Shown here in pieces: positions 1-6,247 of a stretch of 17,724 nt of DNA. How positions within the stretch are numbered: the stretch's first letter is position 1; the number at the start of each line of letters is the position of its first letter. A program made the translations under genes and the position numbers. Source of the DNA: an uncultured Oscillospiraceae bacterium. Its GTDB lineage: Bacteria > Bacillota > Clostridia > Oscillospirales > Oscillospiraceae. The notes under the pieces are model-generated. The model was given only the letters and a program-made list of their open reading frames with translations. It was not told the DNA's origin and searched no databases. The stretch spans positions 1 through 17,724 of the forward strand of contig CAKUPH010000044.1 in NCBI GenBank assembly GCA_934675115.1, in the 5' to 3' direction.

Positions 1-165
1 TTCCCCCCGGGTGCCCAGAATGTAACGATACTCTGAGTAGAAATTCGGAACGTAAAGCCATTTTGCATAATCGTAATCGGGGCTGGGCCGCTGGGCGGCG
101 GCCAGCGCGTCGTCAAAGTGCACCAGATCCAGCAGGGCGGTATCGCCGGAGGGAACATGAGCCAT
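1..165 (-). CDS. DUF1643-type protein, N-terminal part only
   Basis: This is the first 55 codons of a minus-strand gene that runs off the left edge of the window. The start ATG (163-165) is preceded by a strong AGGAGG ribosome binding site with a 9-nt spacer. A sigma-A type promoter lies further upstream (197-225). The visible peptide begins MAHVPSGD, and its later part reads YAKWLYVPNFYSEYRYILGT followed by RGE. The YRYILGTRGE stretch resembles the start of DUF1643 proteins of Clostridia, in which it is followed by an NPSTA-type motif. That diagnostic part lies outside the window, so the family call rests on memory of related sequences. The function of DUF1643 proteins is unknown. The gene is divergent from sfsA. 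Confidence 0.55.
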   Translation of the reverse strand, partial: MAHVPSGDTALLDLVHFDDALAAAQRPSPDYDYAKWLYVPNFYSEYRYILGTRGE

Positions 166-196
166 GGGCAGAAGCCTCCTTTTTCAGTCTGGCTCC

Positions 197-225
197 ATTA
201 TACCGGCCAACGGGCAAAAAGGCAA
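197..225 (-). promoter_or_regulatory. Promoter of the DUF1643-type gene
   Basis: On the minus strand, a -35 box TTGCCT (220-225) and a perfect -10 box TATAAT (197-202) are separated by exactly 17 nt, about 30 nt before the ATG. It sits back to back with the sfsA promoter, and the two -35 boxes are only 11 nt apart. Confidence 0.75.
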
Positions 226-236
226 GGGAAGCCGCC

Positions 237-265
237 TTGACGGCGGGGGCGAAAGCCGCTATACT
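237..265 (+). promoter_or_regulatory. Promoter of sfsA
   Basis: TTGACG (237-242) and TATACT (260-265) are spaced by 17 nt, which is close to the sigma-A consensus. The -10 box lies about 70 nt before the sfsA start codon, leaving a short untranslated leader in which I see no clear structure. Confidence 0.75.
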
Positions 266-336
266 CGAAACCGGCTTTACGATCATTTCATACCGTCCGG
301 CAGGGCCGGGCGGCTTTTGTTCAGGAGGAGCGTTCC

Positions 337-1038
337 ATGGAGTACCGGCATATCGAACAGGCGGTGTTTCTCCGCCGCCCCAACCGCTTCATCGCGCAGG
401 TGGAGCTGAACGGGCGGGAGGAGACCGTCCACGTGAAAAACACCGGCCGCTGCCGGGAGCTGCTCATTCCCGGCCGGACGGTCTGGCTGGAGGGGAGCGA
501 AAACCCCGCCCGCAAGACAAAGTACGACCTTGTGGCGGTGGACAAGGACGGCCTGCTCATCAACATGGACGCCCAGGCCCCCAACAAGGTGTTCGCCGAG
601 TGGGCGCGTGCCGGGCGGTTCGTGCCGGGGCTGACCCTGCTGCGGCCGGAGACGGTATGGGGCGCGTCCCGGTTCGACTTTTACTGGGAGGCCGGGGAGC
701 GCCGGGGCTTTGCGGAGATCAAGGGCGTGACGCTGGAGGAAAACGGCCTTGCCATGTTCCCCGACGCGCCCACAGAGCGCGGGGTGAAGCACCTCCGGGA
801 GCTGGCCGCCGCGGCGGCGGAGGGCTATGAGTGCGCGGTGTGCTTCGTCATCCAGATGAAGGGCTGCCATGCCTTCTGCCCCAACGAGCGCACCCACCCG
901 GAGTTCGGCGCGGCCCTCCGGGACGCGTCCGCCGCCGGGGTGCGGGTGCTGGCAGTGGACTGCGCCGTCACGCCGGAGTCGCTGACCATGGAGAATTTTG
1001 TGTCGGTGCGGCTGAAAATGCAGGATACGGATAAATAA
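337..1038 (+). CDS. sfsA: SfsA family protein (sugar fermentation stimulation homologue)
   Basis: A complete 233-residue protein, the usual length for SfsA. The start ATG follows an AGGAGG box with 8 nt between. SfsA was named for stimulating maltose metabolism in E. coli and is described as DNA-binding, with a nuclease-like PD-(D/E)XK fold. The fold signature is visible here: Asp114 in SRFDF, then Glu127-Ile-Lys129 in AEIKG. Other family stretches are HVKNTGRCRELL near residues 32-43 and NERTHPEF near 183-190. The gene has its own promoter and no co-transcribed neighbour. No clear terminator follows it, so some read-through towards the ammonium transporter is possible. The family assignment is firm. 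The physiological role in this organism cannot be read from the sequence. Confidence 0.93.
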   Translation: MEYRHIEQAVFLRRPNRFIAQVELNGREETVHVKNTGRCRELLIPGRTVWLEGSENPARKTKYDLVAVDKDGLLINMDAQAPNKVFAEWARAGRFVPGLTLLRPETVWGASRFDFYWEAGERRGFAEIKGVTLEENGLAMFPDAPTERGVKHLRELAAAAAEGYECAVCFVIQMKGCHAFCPNERTHPEFGAALRDASAAGVRVLAVDCAVTPESLTMENFVSVRLKMQDTDK

Positions 1039-1103
1039 CCTGCAAAAATCGAGTGAAATGAGCGGAAATATTTATCGGATGCGCTGAAAGTGCATCACAC
1101 GTG

Positions 1104-1132
1104 TTGACAACGTGCGAATATGCCGCTATACT
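1104..1132 (+). promoter_or_regulatory. Strong promoter of the ammonium transporter gene
   Basis: A perfect -35 box TTGACA (1104-1109) and TATACT (1127-1132) are separated by 17 nt. Transcription would begin near 1138-1140, giving an untranslated leader of about 150 nt before the ATG at 1289, long enough to hold the hairpins annotated below. Confidence 0.85.
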
Positions 1133-1139
1133 GACCCCA

Positions 1140-1270
1140 TCAAGCAAAGGCGCAGTGAGAAAAGCTCTCACGGCGTCTTTTCTGCTTTACGCAAGGAGGC
1201 GTACCCGTAGAGAGGCGGGAACGCCTCTGATTTGTTTTTCAGGCGGCTGCCGGGAGGGGCAGACCCGCCG
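1140..1270 (+). ncRNA. Structured 5' leader (candidate attenuator) of the ammonium transporter gene
   Basis: The leader holds four possible hairpins. Hairpin 1 (1146-1180) pairs AAAGGCGC with GCGTCTTT, then has one A-G mismatch, then pairs GTGAGA with TCTCAC around a 5-nt loop. Hairpin 2 (1188-1203) is TACGC / GCGTA closing the hexaloop AAGGAG, with A at loop position 1 and G at position 4. Hairpin 3 (1211-1228) is a terminator-like stem before a T-rich run. Hairpin 4 (1242-1269) precedes the ribosome binding site. A competing stem (1196-1227, 7 bp plus 4 bp around one A-A mismatch) uses the loop and 3' arm of hairpin 2 and most of hairpin 3, so alternative folds are mutually exclusive. ANTAR-type antiterminators recognise hexaloops with A1 and G4. 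That makes ANTAR control of a nitrogen gene a reasonable inference, but only hairpin 2 has a proper hexaloop. Confidence 0.6.
1211..1239 (+). terminator. Intrinsic terminator inside the amt leader (attenuator)
   Basis: A 7-bp stem AGAGGCG / CGCCTCT with GGAA tetraloop is followed by GATTTGTTTTT. It lies between a strong promoter and the ribosome binding site, ending 50 nt before the start codon, and therefore looks like an attenuator. An alternative, longer stem (1196-1227) would end at almost the same place before the same T-run. Confidence 0.65.
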
Positions 1271-1288
1271 GAGAAGGAGGAAAACGTT

Positions 1289-3001
1289 ATGTATTCATCG
1301 GTCAACACCATCTGGGTCCTTGTGGGCGCGGCGCTGGTCTTTTTCATGCAGGCGGGCTTCGCCATGTGCGAAGCGGGCTTCACCCGGGCCAAGAATACCG
1401 GCAACATCCTGATGAAAAACCTCATGGATTTCTGCATCGGCACCCCGGCCTACTGGCTGGTGGGCTTCGGCATCATGTTCGCCGGGTCTGGGGCCATCAT
1501 CGGCGGCTTTGATCCCTTTGTGCTGGGCGACTACTCCGCCATCCTGCCCGAGGGCGTGCCGCTGGCGGCCTACTTCATTTTCCAGACCGTGTTCTGCGCC
1601 ACCGCCGCCACCATCGTCTCCGGTGCCATGGCGGAGCGCACCAAGTTCATTTCCTACTGCATTTACTCCCTGCTCATCTCGCTGATCGTCTACCCCATCT
1701 CCGGCCACTGGATCTGGGGCGGCGGCTGGCTGGCCCAGCTGGGCTTCCACGATTTCGCCGGCTCCACTGCCGTGCACATGGTGGGCGGTGTGTCCGCTCT
1801 GGTGGGCGCGAAGATGCTGGGCGCCCGCATTGGCAAGTATGACGAGGAGGGCAAGCCCCGGGCCATTCTGGGCCACAACCTGTCCATCGCCGCGCTGGGC
1901 GTGTTCATCCTCTGGTTCTGCTGGTTCGGCTTCAACGGCTGCTCCACCGTGTCCATGACCGGGGACGAGGCCATCGTGTCCGCTGGCTCCATCTTCACCA
2001 CCACCAATATGGCCGCCGCCGTGGCCACCCTGACCACTATGATCTTCACGTGGATCCGCTATAAGAAGCCCGACGTGTCCATGACCTTCAACGCATCTCT
2101 GGCCGGGCTTGTGGCCATCACCGCCGGCTGTGACATGGTTTCCGTCGCCGGTTCCGCGATCATCGGCATCTGCGCTGGCATCGTCCTGCCGCTGGCCGTG
2201 GAGTTCTTCGATAAGGTGGTCAAGATCGACGACCCCGTCGGCGCCATCTCCGTCCACGGCGTCTGCGGCGCCATGGGCACCATCCTCACCGGCTTCCTGT
2301 CCACCAGCGAGGGCCTGCTGTACGGCCACGGCTTCCGCTTCCTGGGTATCCAGCTGCTGGGCGTGGCAAGCGTTATCGTCTGGGTGCTGGTGACCATGAC
2401 CATCATCTTTACCGTCATCAAGAAGACTGTCGGCCTGCGTGTTTCCGCCGAGGAGGAGATTGAGGGCCTCGATCCCACGGAGCACGGCCTTGCCGCCGCT
2501 TACGCCGACTTCGTTCCCAGCACCAGTCTCACCGCCATCCCCGCCGCCAATGCCTTCCCGGAGCCCGTGCCCGCCGCGAAAAAGACGGTGGACGAGGCCG
2601 TCCCCGTTCAGGTCATGAGCGCCCCGGCCATGCCCGCTTCCGACGTGAAGCTGTCCAAGGTCACCATCATCTGCAACGCGGCCAAGTTTGAGCAGCTCAA
2701 GGCCGCCATGAACGACATCGGCGTCACCGGCATGACGGTGGCGCAGGTTCAGGGCTGCGGTGTCCAGAAGGGCAAGACCGAGTACTACCGCGGCGTCGCC
2801 ATGAGCATGAACCTCCTGCCCAAGCTCCAGATCGACATTGTGGTGTCCAAGGTGCCGGTGGCGCAGGTCGTCGACACGGCCAAGAAGGCCCTGTATACCG
2901 GCCACATCGGCGACGGCAAGATCTTCGTCTACGACGTGGAGCAGGTGGTCAAGGTCCGCACCGGCGAGACCGGCTACGACGCCCTTCAGGGCGAGGAATA
3001 A
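1289..3001 (+). CDS. amt: Ammonium transporter fused to a C-terminal PII signal domain
   Basis: A 570-residue membrane protein. The ATG at 1289 is chosen because AAGGAGG lies 9 nt upstream; the in-frame codon at 1232 has no ribosome binding site and falls in the leader. Residues 1 to about 405 are a full Amt channel with many hydrophobic helices and both pore histidines, His163 in AVHMVGG and His323 in SVHGVCG. A Pro/Ala-rich linker (about 406-451) joins a complete PII domain (about 452-570), including GMTVAQVQG, QKGKTEYYRG, TGHIGDGKIFV and VRTGETG. In PII proteins these bind ATP/ADP and 2-oxoglutarate, and the T-loop plugs the Amt pore. The Arg equivalent to GlnK Arg47 is kept (YRG). The usual Tyr51 position is Met (RGVAM rather than RGAEY), and Arg38 is Val. 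Amt-PII fusions are known in Clostridia. The fusion would provide built-in gating by nitrogen and energy status. Confidence 0.95.
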   Translation: MYSSVNTIWVLVGAALVFFMQAGFAMCEAGFTRAKNTGNILMKNLMDFCIGTPAYWLVGFGIMFAGSGAIIGGFDPFVLGDYSAILPEGVPLAAYFIFQTVFCATAATIVSGAMAERTKFISYCIYSLLISLIVYPISGHWIWGGGWLAQLGFHDFAGSTAVHMVGGVSALVGAKMLGARIGKYDEEGKPRAILGHNLSIAALGVFILWFCWFGFNGCSTVSMTGDEAIVSAGSIFTTTNMAAAVATLTTMIFTWIRYKKPDVSMTFNASLAGLVAITAGCDMVSVAGSAIIGICAGIVLPLAVEFFDKVVKIDDPVGAISVHGVCGAMGTILTGFLSTSEGLLYGHGFRFLGIQLLGVASVIVWVLVTMTIIFTVIKKTVGLRVSAEEEIEGLDPTEHGLAAAYADFVPSTSLTAIPAANAFPEPVPAAKKTVDEAVPVQVMSAPAMPASDVKLSKVTIICNAAKFEQLKAAMNDIGVTGMTVAQVQGCGVQKGKTEYYRGVAMSMNLLPKLQIDIVVSKVPVAQVVDTAKKALYTGHIGDGKIFVYDVEQVVKVRTGETGYDALQGEE

Positions 3002-3057
3002 GCCTTACTTATACACTGTTATCTTCTTTCCTTTCATTTTTTCTTCATTGTGTGCGG

Positions 3058-3086
3058 AACGGCGCGGGCATAGCCCGCGCCGTTTT
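3058..3086 (+). terminator. Terminator after the ammonium transporter gene
   Basis: A 12-bp GC-rich stem (3058-3069 with 3073-3084) closes a 3-nt ATA loop and runs into TTTT. It starts 56 nt after the amt stop codon. The T-run is short, but the stem is very stable. Confidence 0.75.
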
Positions 3087-3101
3087 GCGCGTTCCGGAGC
3101 C

Positions 3102-3130
3102 TTGCGGTTTGCGCCGGGGTATGATAATAT
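3102..3130 (+). promoter_or_regulatory. Possible promoter of the small membrane protein gene
   Basis: TTGCGG (3102-3107) is followed after 17 nt by TAATAT (3125-3130), within an AT-rich run TATGATAATAT that offers other -10 registers. It is placed between the amt terminator and the ribosome binding site at 3151. The exact boxes are uncertain. Confidence 0.4.
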
Positions 3131-3161
3131 GGAGACAAATCAGGATTTGTGGAGGTGCCTT

Positions 3162-3476
3162 ATGCTATTAGCAATTCATCTTGTAATGATAATGGTGTTT
3201 GTTATCCTTGGAGTTATCTTTTTAAACGGAAAAGGTGCTTTTTTGATTGCCGGTTACAATACCACCTCAAAAGCCGAAAAACAAAAAATTGATGAAAAGA
3301 AGTTGTGTAGCTTCATGGGAAAAATGATGTTTATATTGGCCGGGTGTTGGCTCGTCATTGCTTCCAGCGAGATTTTCAAAGCGATGTGGTTGCTCTGGGT
3401 AGGTCTTTGTCTGTTTTTTGTCGTATGTGTCGGTGCGGTCATCTATATGAATTCCGGAAACCGATTCAAACGATAA
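3162..3476 (+). CDS. Small membrane protein, DUF3784-like
   Basis: A 104-residue protein. The ATG at 3162 is chosen because GGAGG (3151-3155) is 6 nt upstream; the earlier in-frame ATG at 3129 lacks such a site. Three hydrophobic segments are visible: residues about 2-20, 51-66 and 70-92. The N-terminal part reads NGKGAFLIAGYNTTSKAEK, followed by a charged stretch and LCSFMGKMMF. This arrangement matches my memory of the DUF3784 family, whose function is unknown. The gene is conspicuously richer in A/T than every neighbour and uses A/T-ending codons, unlike the strongly G/C-ending genes around it. That suggests later acquisition or relaxed codon selection. It stands alone between two terminator-like hairpins. 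Confidence 0.75.
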   Translation: MLLAIHLVMIMVFVILGVIFLNGKGAFLIAGYNTTSKAEKQKIDEKKLCSFMGKMMFILAGCWLVIASSEIFKAMWLLWVGLCLFFVVCVGAVIYMNSGNRFKR

Positions 3477-3515
3477 ATTCCAGTTTGCCGTACACCATCG
3501 TCGGCCACAAAAACC

Positions 3516-3549
3516 GGCGCGGGAAGAAAGCGGGAGACCTGCCCGCGCC
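3516..3549 (+). terminator. Weak terminator candidate after the DUF3784-like gene
   Basis: GGCGCGGG (3516-3523) pairs perfectly with CCCGCGCC (3542-3549) around an 18-nt loop. The following CTCTGTACTTTTCC is only moderately T-rich, and the hairpin ends just before the pcrA promoter. Confidence 0.4.
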
Positions 3550-3552
3550 CTC

Positions 3553-3581
3553 TGTACTTTTCCTTTGGTTTTTGGTATAAT
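3553..3581 (+). promoter_or_regulatory. Promoter of the helicase gene (extended -10)
   Basis: A perfect TATAAT (3576-3581) is preceded by TG one base upstream (3573-3574), which makes an extended -10 element. The -35 position, 17 nt upstream, is a poor TGTACT (3553-3558). The helicase ATG lies 39 nt downstream. Confidence 0.65.
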
Positions 3582-3620
3582 CAAAACAACTATGCCGATC
3601 GAACGAAAAGGACTGATACC

Positions 3621-6194
3621 ATGCTGACGACCCATGAACAGGAGCTGGAATTCTGCCGCGCCCGGCGGGAGGCCATCGCTCTCAACTATAAAAGCCTCAA
3701 CCCGGAGCAGCGGAAGGCCGTGCTGTGCACCGAGGGGCCGCTGCTGCTGCTGGCGGGAGCCGGTTCCGGCAAGACCACGGTGCTCATCCACCGGGTGGCA
3801 AACCTCATGCAGTACGGCCGGGGGTCGGACTCGCCGGAGGTGCCCGACTGGGTGACGGAGGACGACCTGCAATTTCTGAAAGACTACGCCGCCCATCCCA
3901 CGGCGGAAGCAAGGCTTCAGGCCGACCGGCTGTGCGCCCTCGACCCCGCGCCCCCGTGGACCATCATCGCCATCACCTTCACCAACAAGGCCGCCGGGGA
4001 GCTGAAGGCCCGCCTTGAAAAAATGCTGGGTCCCTCCGCCCGGGACGTGTGGGCGTCCACCTTCCACTCCGCCTGCGTGCGCATCCTGCGGCGGGACATC
4101 GAGCGGCTGGGCTTCCCCTCCTCCTTCACCATTTACGACACCGACGATTCCATCCGGGTCATGAAGGACTGCATCAAGGAGCTGGGGGTGGACGACAAGC
4201 AGTTCCCGCCCCGGTCGGTGCTGTCCGTCATCTCCAAGGCCAAGGACAAGCTCCAGCTGGCCGCCGATTTCCAGCGGGACTGCGACAAAAGCGGGGATTT
4301 CCGACTCCAGAAAATGGCCCGGCTGTACGCCGCCTACGAAAAGCGGCTGTGGGAGGCCGGGGCGCTGGACTTCGACGACATCATCCTCCACACCGTCCGG
4401 CTTTTGCAGCAGGATGAAGAGGTCCGTACTTACTACCAGAAAAAGTTCCGCTACGTCCTCATCGACGAGTATCAGGACACCAACAATCTCCAGTACCTGC
4501 TGGCCTCCCTGCTGGCGGGCGGCCACGAGAACATCTGCGTGGTGGGCGACGACGACCAGTCCATCTACCGCTTCCGGGGGGCCACCATCGAGAACATCCT
4601 GAATTTCGAGGGCCAGTACAAGGGCTGCCGCACCATCCGGCTGGAGCAGAACTACCGCTCCACCAAGAACATTTTGGCGGCGGCCAACGCCGTCATCCGC
4701 CACAATCAGGGCCGGAAGGGCAAGGAGCTGTGGACCGCCGGGGACCCCGGCGACAAGGTGAAGCTCTACACTGCCATGAATGAGAACGACGAGGCCCGCT
4801 TTGTGGCCGACACCATCCTCTCCGACTACCGGGAGGGCCGGAAGTGGAACGACCACGCCATTCTCTACCGGATGAACGCCCAGTCCAACCAGCTGGAGGT
4901 TGCCTTCAAGCGCAGCGGCATTCCCTACCGGGTCATCGGCGGCACCAAGTTCTTCGACCGGGCGGAGGTCAAGGACATGCTGGCCTATCTGTGCGCCGTG
5001 GCCAACCATCAGGATGACCTGCGGCTCACCCGCATCATCAACAACCCGCCCCGGGGCATCGGAAACACCACCGTCGAGCGGGCCCGGGCCATCGCGGCGG
5101 AGCAGGGCATCTCCCTGTGGGAGGTCATCACCGACGCCGCCGCTTACCCGGAGCTCCAGAAGGCGGCGGGCAAGCTGGGCCAGTTCACGGCCATGATCGA
5201 CGAGCTTACCGCCCTGTCCCGGACCATGGAGCTGCCCGCCTTTTACGAGGAGGTGGCGGCGCGCACCGGGTACAGCGCCATGCTTCAGGCGAAAAACGAC
5301 ATCGAGAGCCGCACCCGCCTTGAGAACGTACGGGAGCTGCTGACCTCCATTCAGGGCTACATGGAGAACGCCGAGGGTACGCCCACGCTGGCGGGTTTTC
5401 TGGACGAGATCGCCCTGTATACCGACCTTGACAGCCACGATCCCGATGAGGATTCCGTGGTCATGATGACCATGCACTCCGCCAAGGGTCTGGAATTTCC
5501 CGTGGTGTTCGTGGTGGGCATGGAGGAGGGGATCTTCCCCGGCATCCGCTCCATCGGCGACCCGGAGGAAATGGAGGAGGAGCGGCGGCTGTGCTACGTG
5601 GCCCTCACCCGGGCCAAGGAGCGGCTGTACCTCACCTGCGCCGGGCAGCGGATGCTCTTCGGCCGCACCAGCGCCAACCGGCCCTCCCGGTTCGCCGGGG
5701 AGATCCCGGCGGAGCTGATGGAGCAGTCCGGCCGGAGCTATCTGGACCCGGGCCGGGAGGAGGAATGGGATGATTTTGACCAGACCCGTCCCCAGGTGTC
5801 CACCTACCGGAATCCGTACAGCCGGGGCGGCGACTCCGCCCCCTCCGCGGGCCGCACCTACGGCGGCCGGGGCGGCACGGCGGGCAGCTTCGCCCGCAAT
5901 GGCCGCGTCCCCGGGGAGCAGCGCCCCGCCGCCGGGCGGCAGGCTCCGGCGTTCAAGTCCGTGCGGCCCATTGCCGACCGCCCCGCCAGCGGCTACACCG
6001 CCCCCGCTTCCGCCGCGCCGTCCCTCCAGCTCCAGAAGGGGGACAGCGTGGAGCACAAGGCCTTCGGCCGGGGCATGGTGCTGTCCGTGCAGAAGATGGG
6101 CGGCGACGCGCTGGTGGAGATCGCCTTCGACAACGTGGGCACAAAGCGGCTCATGCTCAAGTCCGCTGCGGCGCACCTGACGAAGGTGAACTGA
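3621..6194 (+). CDS. pcrA: UvrD/PcrA-type superfamily 1 DNA helicase
   Basis: An 857-residue ATP-dependent 3'-5' DNA helicase of the UvrD/PcrA group, involved in repair, plasmid replication and clearing stalled RNA polymerase. The start ATG follows AAAGGA with an 8-nt spacer. Motifs in order: Walker A GAGSGKT (46-52), motif Ia TFTNKAA (119-125), Walker B DEYQD (282-286), then GDDDQSIYRFRGA, TMHSAKGLEFPVVFVVGMEE, and motif VI YVALTRAKE (659-667). A Gly/Arg/Ser/Pro-rich linker (about 715-803) leads to a C-terminal domain (804-857, GDSVEHKAFGRGMVLSV), the small PcrA tail known to contact RNA polymerase. Oddity: between motifs I and Ia there are about 42 more residues than in classical PcrA (roughly 67-110, including PDWVTEDDL). 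Monocistronic, with its own promoter, and convergent with glnS. Confidence 0.95.
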   Translation: MLTTHEQELEFCRARREAIALNYKSLNPEQRKAVLCTEGPLLLLAGAGSGKTTVLIHRVANLMQYGRGSDSPEVPDWVTEDDLQFLKDYAAHPTAEARLQADRLCALDPAPPWTIIAITFTNKAAGELKARLEKMLGPSARDVWASTFHSACVRILRRDIERLGFPSSFTIYDTDDSIRVMKDCIKELGVDDKQFPPRSVLSVISKAKDKLQLAADFQRDCDKSGDFRLQKMARLYAAYEKRLWEAGALDFDDIILHTVRLLQQDEEVRTYYQKKFRYVLIDEYQDTNNLQYLLASLLAGGHENICVVGDDDQSIYRFRGATIENILNFEGQYKGCRTIRLEQNYRSTKNILAAANAVIRHNQGRKGKELWTAGDPGDKVKLYTAMNENDEARFVADTILSDYREGRKWNDHAILYRMNAQSNQLEVAFKRSGIPYRVIGGTKFFDRAEVKDMLAYLCAVANHQDDLRLTRIINNPPRGIGNTTVERARAIAAEQGISLWEVITDAAAYPELQKAAGKLGQFTAMIDELTALSRTMELPAFYEEVAARTGYSAMLQAKNDIESRTRLENVRELLTSIQGYMENAEGTPTLAGFLDEIALYTDLDSHDPDEDSVVMMTMHSAKGLEFPVVFVVGMEEGIFPGIRSIGDPEEMEEERRLCYVALTRAKERLYLTCAGQRMLFGRTSANRPSRFAGEIPAELMEQSGRSYLDPGREEEWDDFDQTRPQVSTYRNPYSRGGDSAPSAGRTYGGRGGTAGSFARNGRVPGEQRPAAGRQAPAFKSVRPIADRPASGYTAPASAAPSLQLQKGDSVEHKAFGRGMVLSVQKMGGDALVEIAFDNVGTKRLMLKSAAAHLTKVN

Positions 6195-6208
6195 AAACAG
6201 ACCATGAA

Positions 6209-6238
6209 AAAGCACCCCCGCGGCGGCGGGGGTGCTTT
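6209..6238. terminator. Bidirectional terminator between pcrA and glnS
   Basis: A perfect 13-bp stem (6209-6221 with 6226-6238) closes a GGCG tetraloop. Read on the plus strand, it ends in TTTCGTTTC after pcrA. Read on the minus strand, it ends in TTTTTCATGG after glnS. It sits in the 53-nt gap between the two convergent stop codons. Confidence 0.9.
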
Positions 6239-6247
6239 CGTTTCACA

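Noticed and set aside
1078..1096. Small hairpin GATGCGC / GTGCATC after sfsA as a terminator
   Set aside because: Seven pairs with one G-T and no T-run, lying just before the amt promoter; too weak to call.
1232..1288. A start for amt 19 codons upstream
   Set aside because: It has no ribosome binding site, falls in the T-run of the attenuator, and would add a charged stretch before the first Amt helix. The ATG at 1289 has AAGGAGG at the right distance.
1295..2905. A 536-codon open frame on the minus strand opposite amt
   Set aside because: The translation is a low-complexity mix of His, Gly, Asp and Ala, a typical mirror of a GC-rich membrane protein gene. It has no recognisable family.
3267..6215. 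A 982-codon open frame on the minus strand opposite pcrA
   Set aside because: It is antisense to a helicase with all its motifs. Its translation is rich in Gly, His, Val, Leu and Arg with no domain, as expected from a GC-rich codon shadow, and no ribosome binding site fits.
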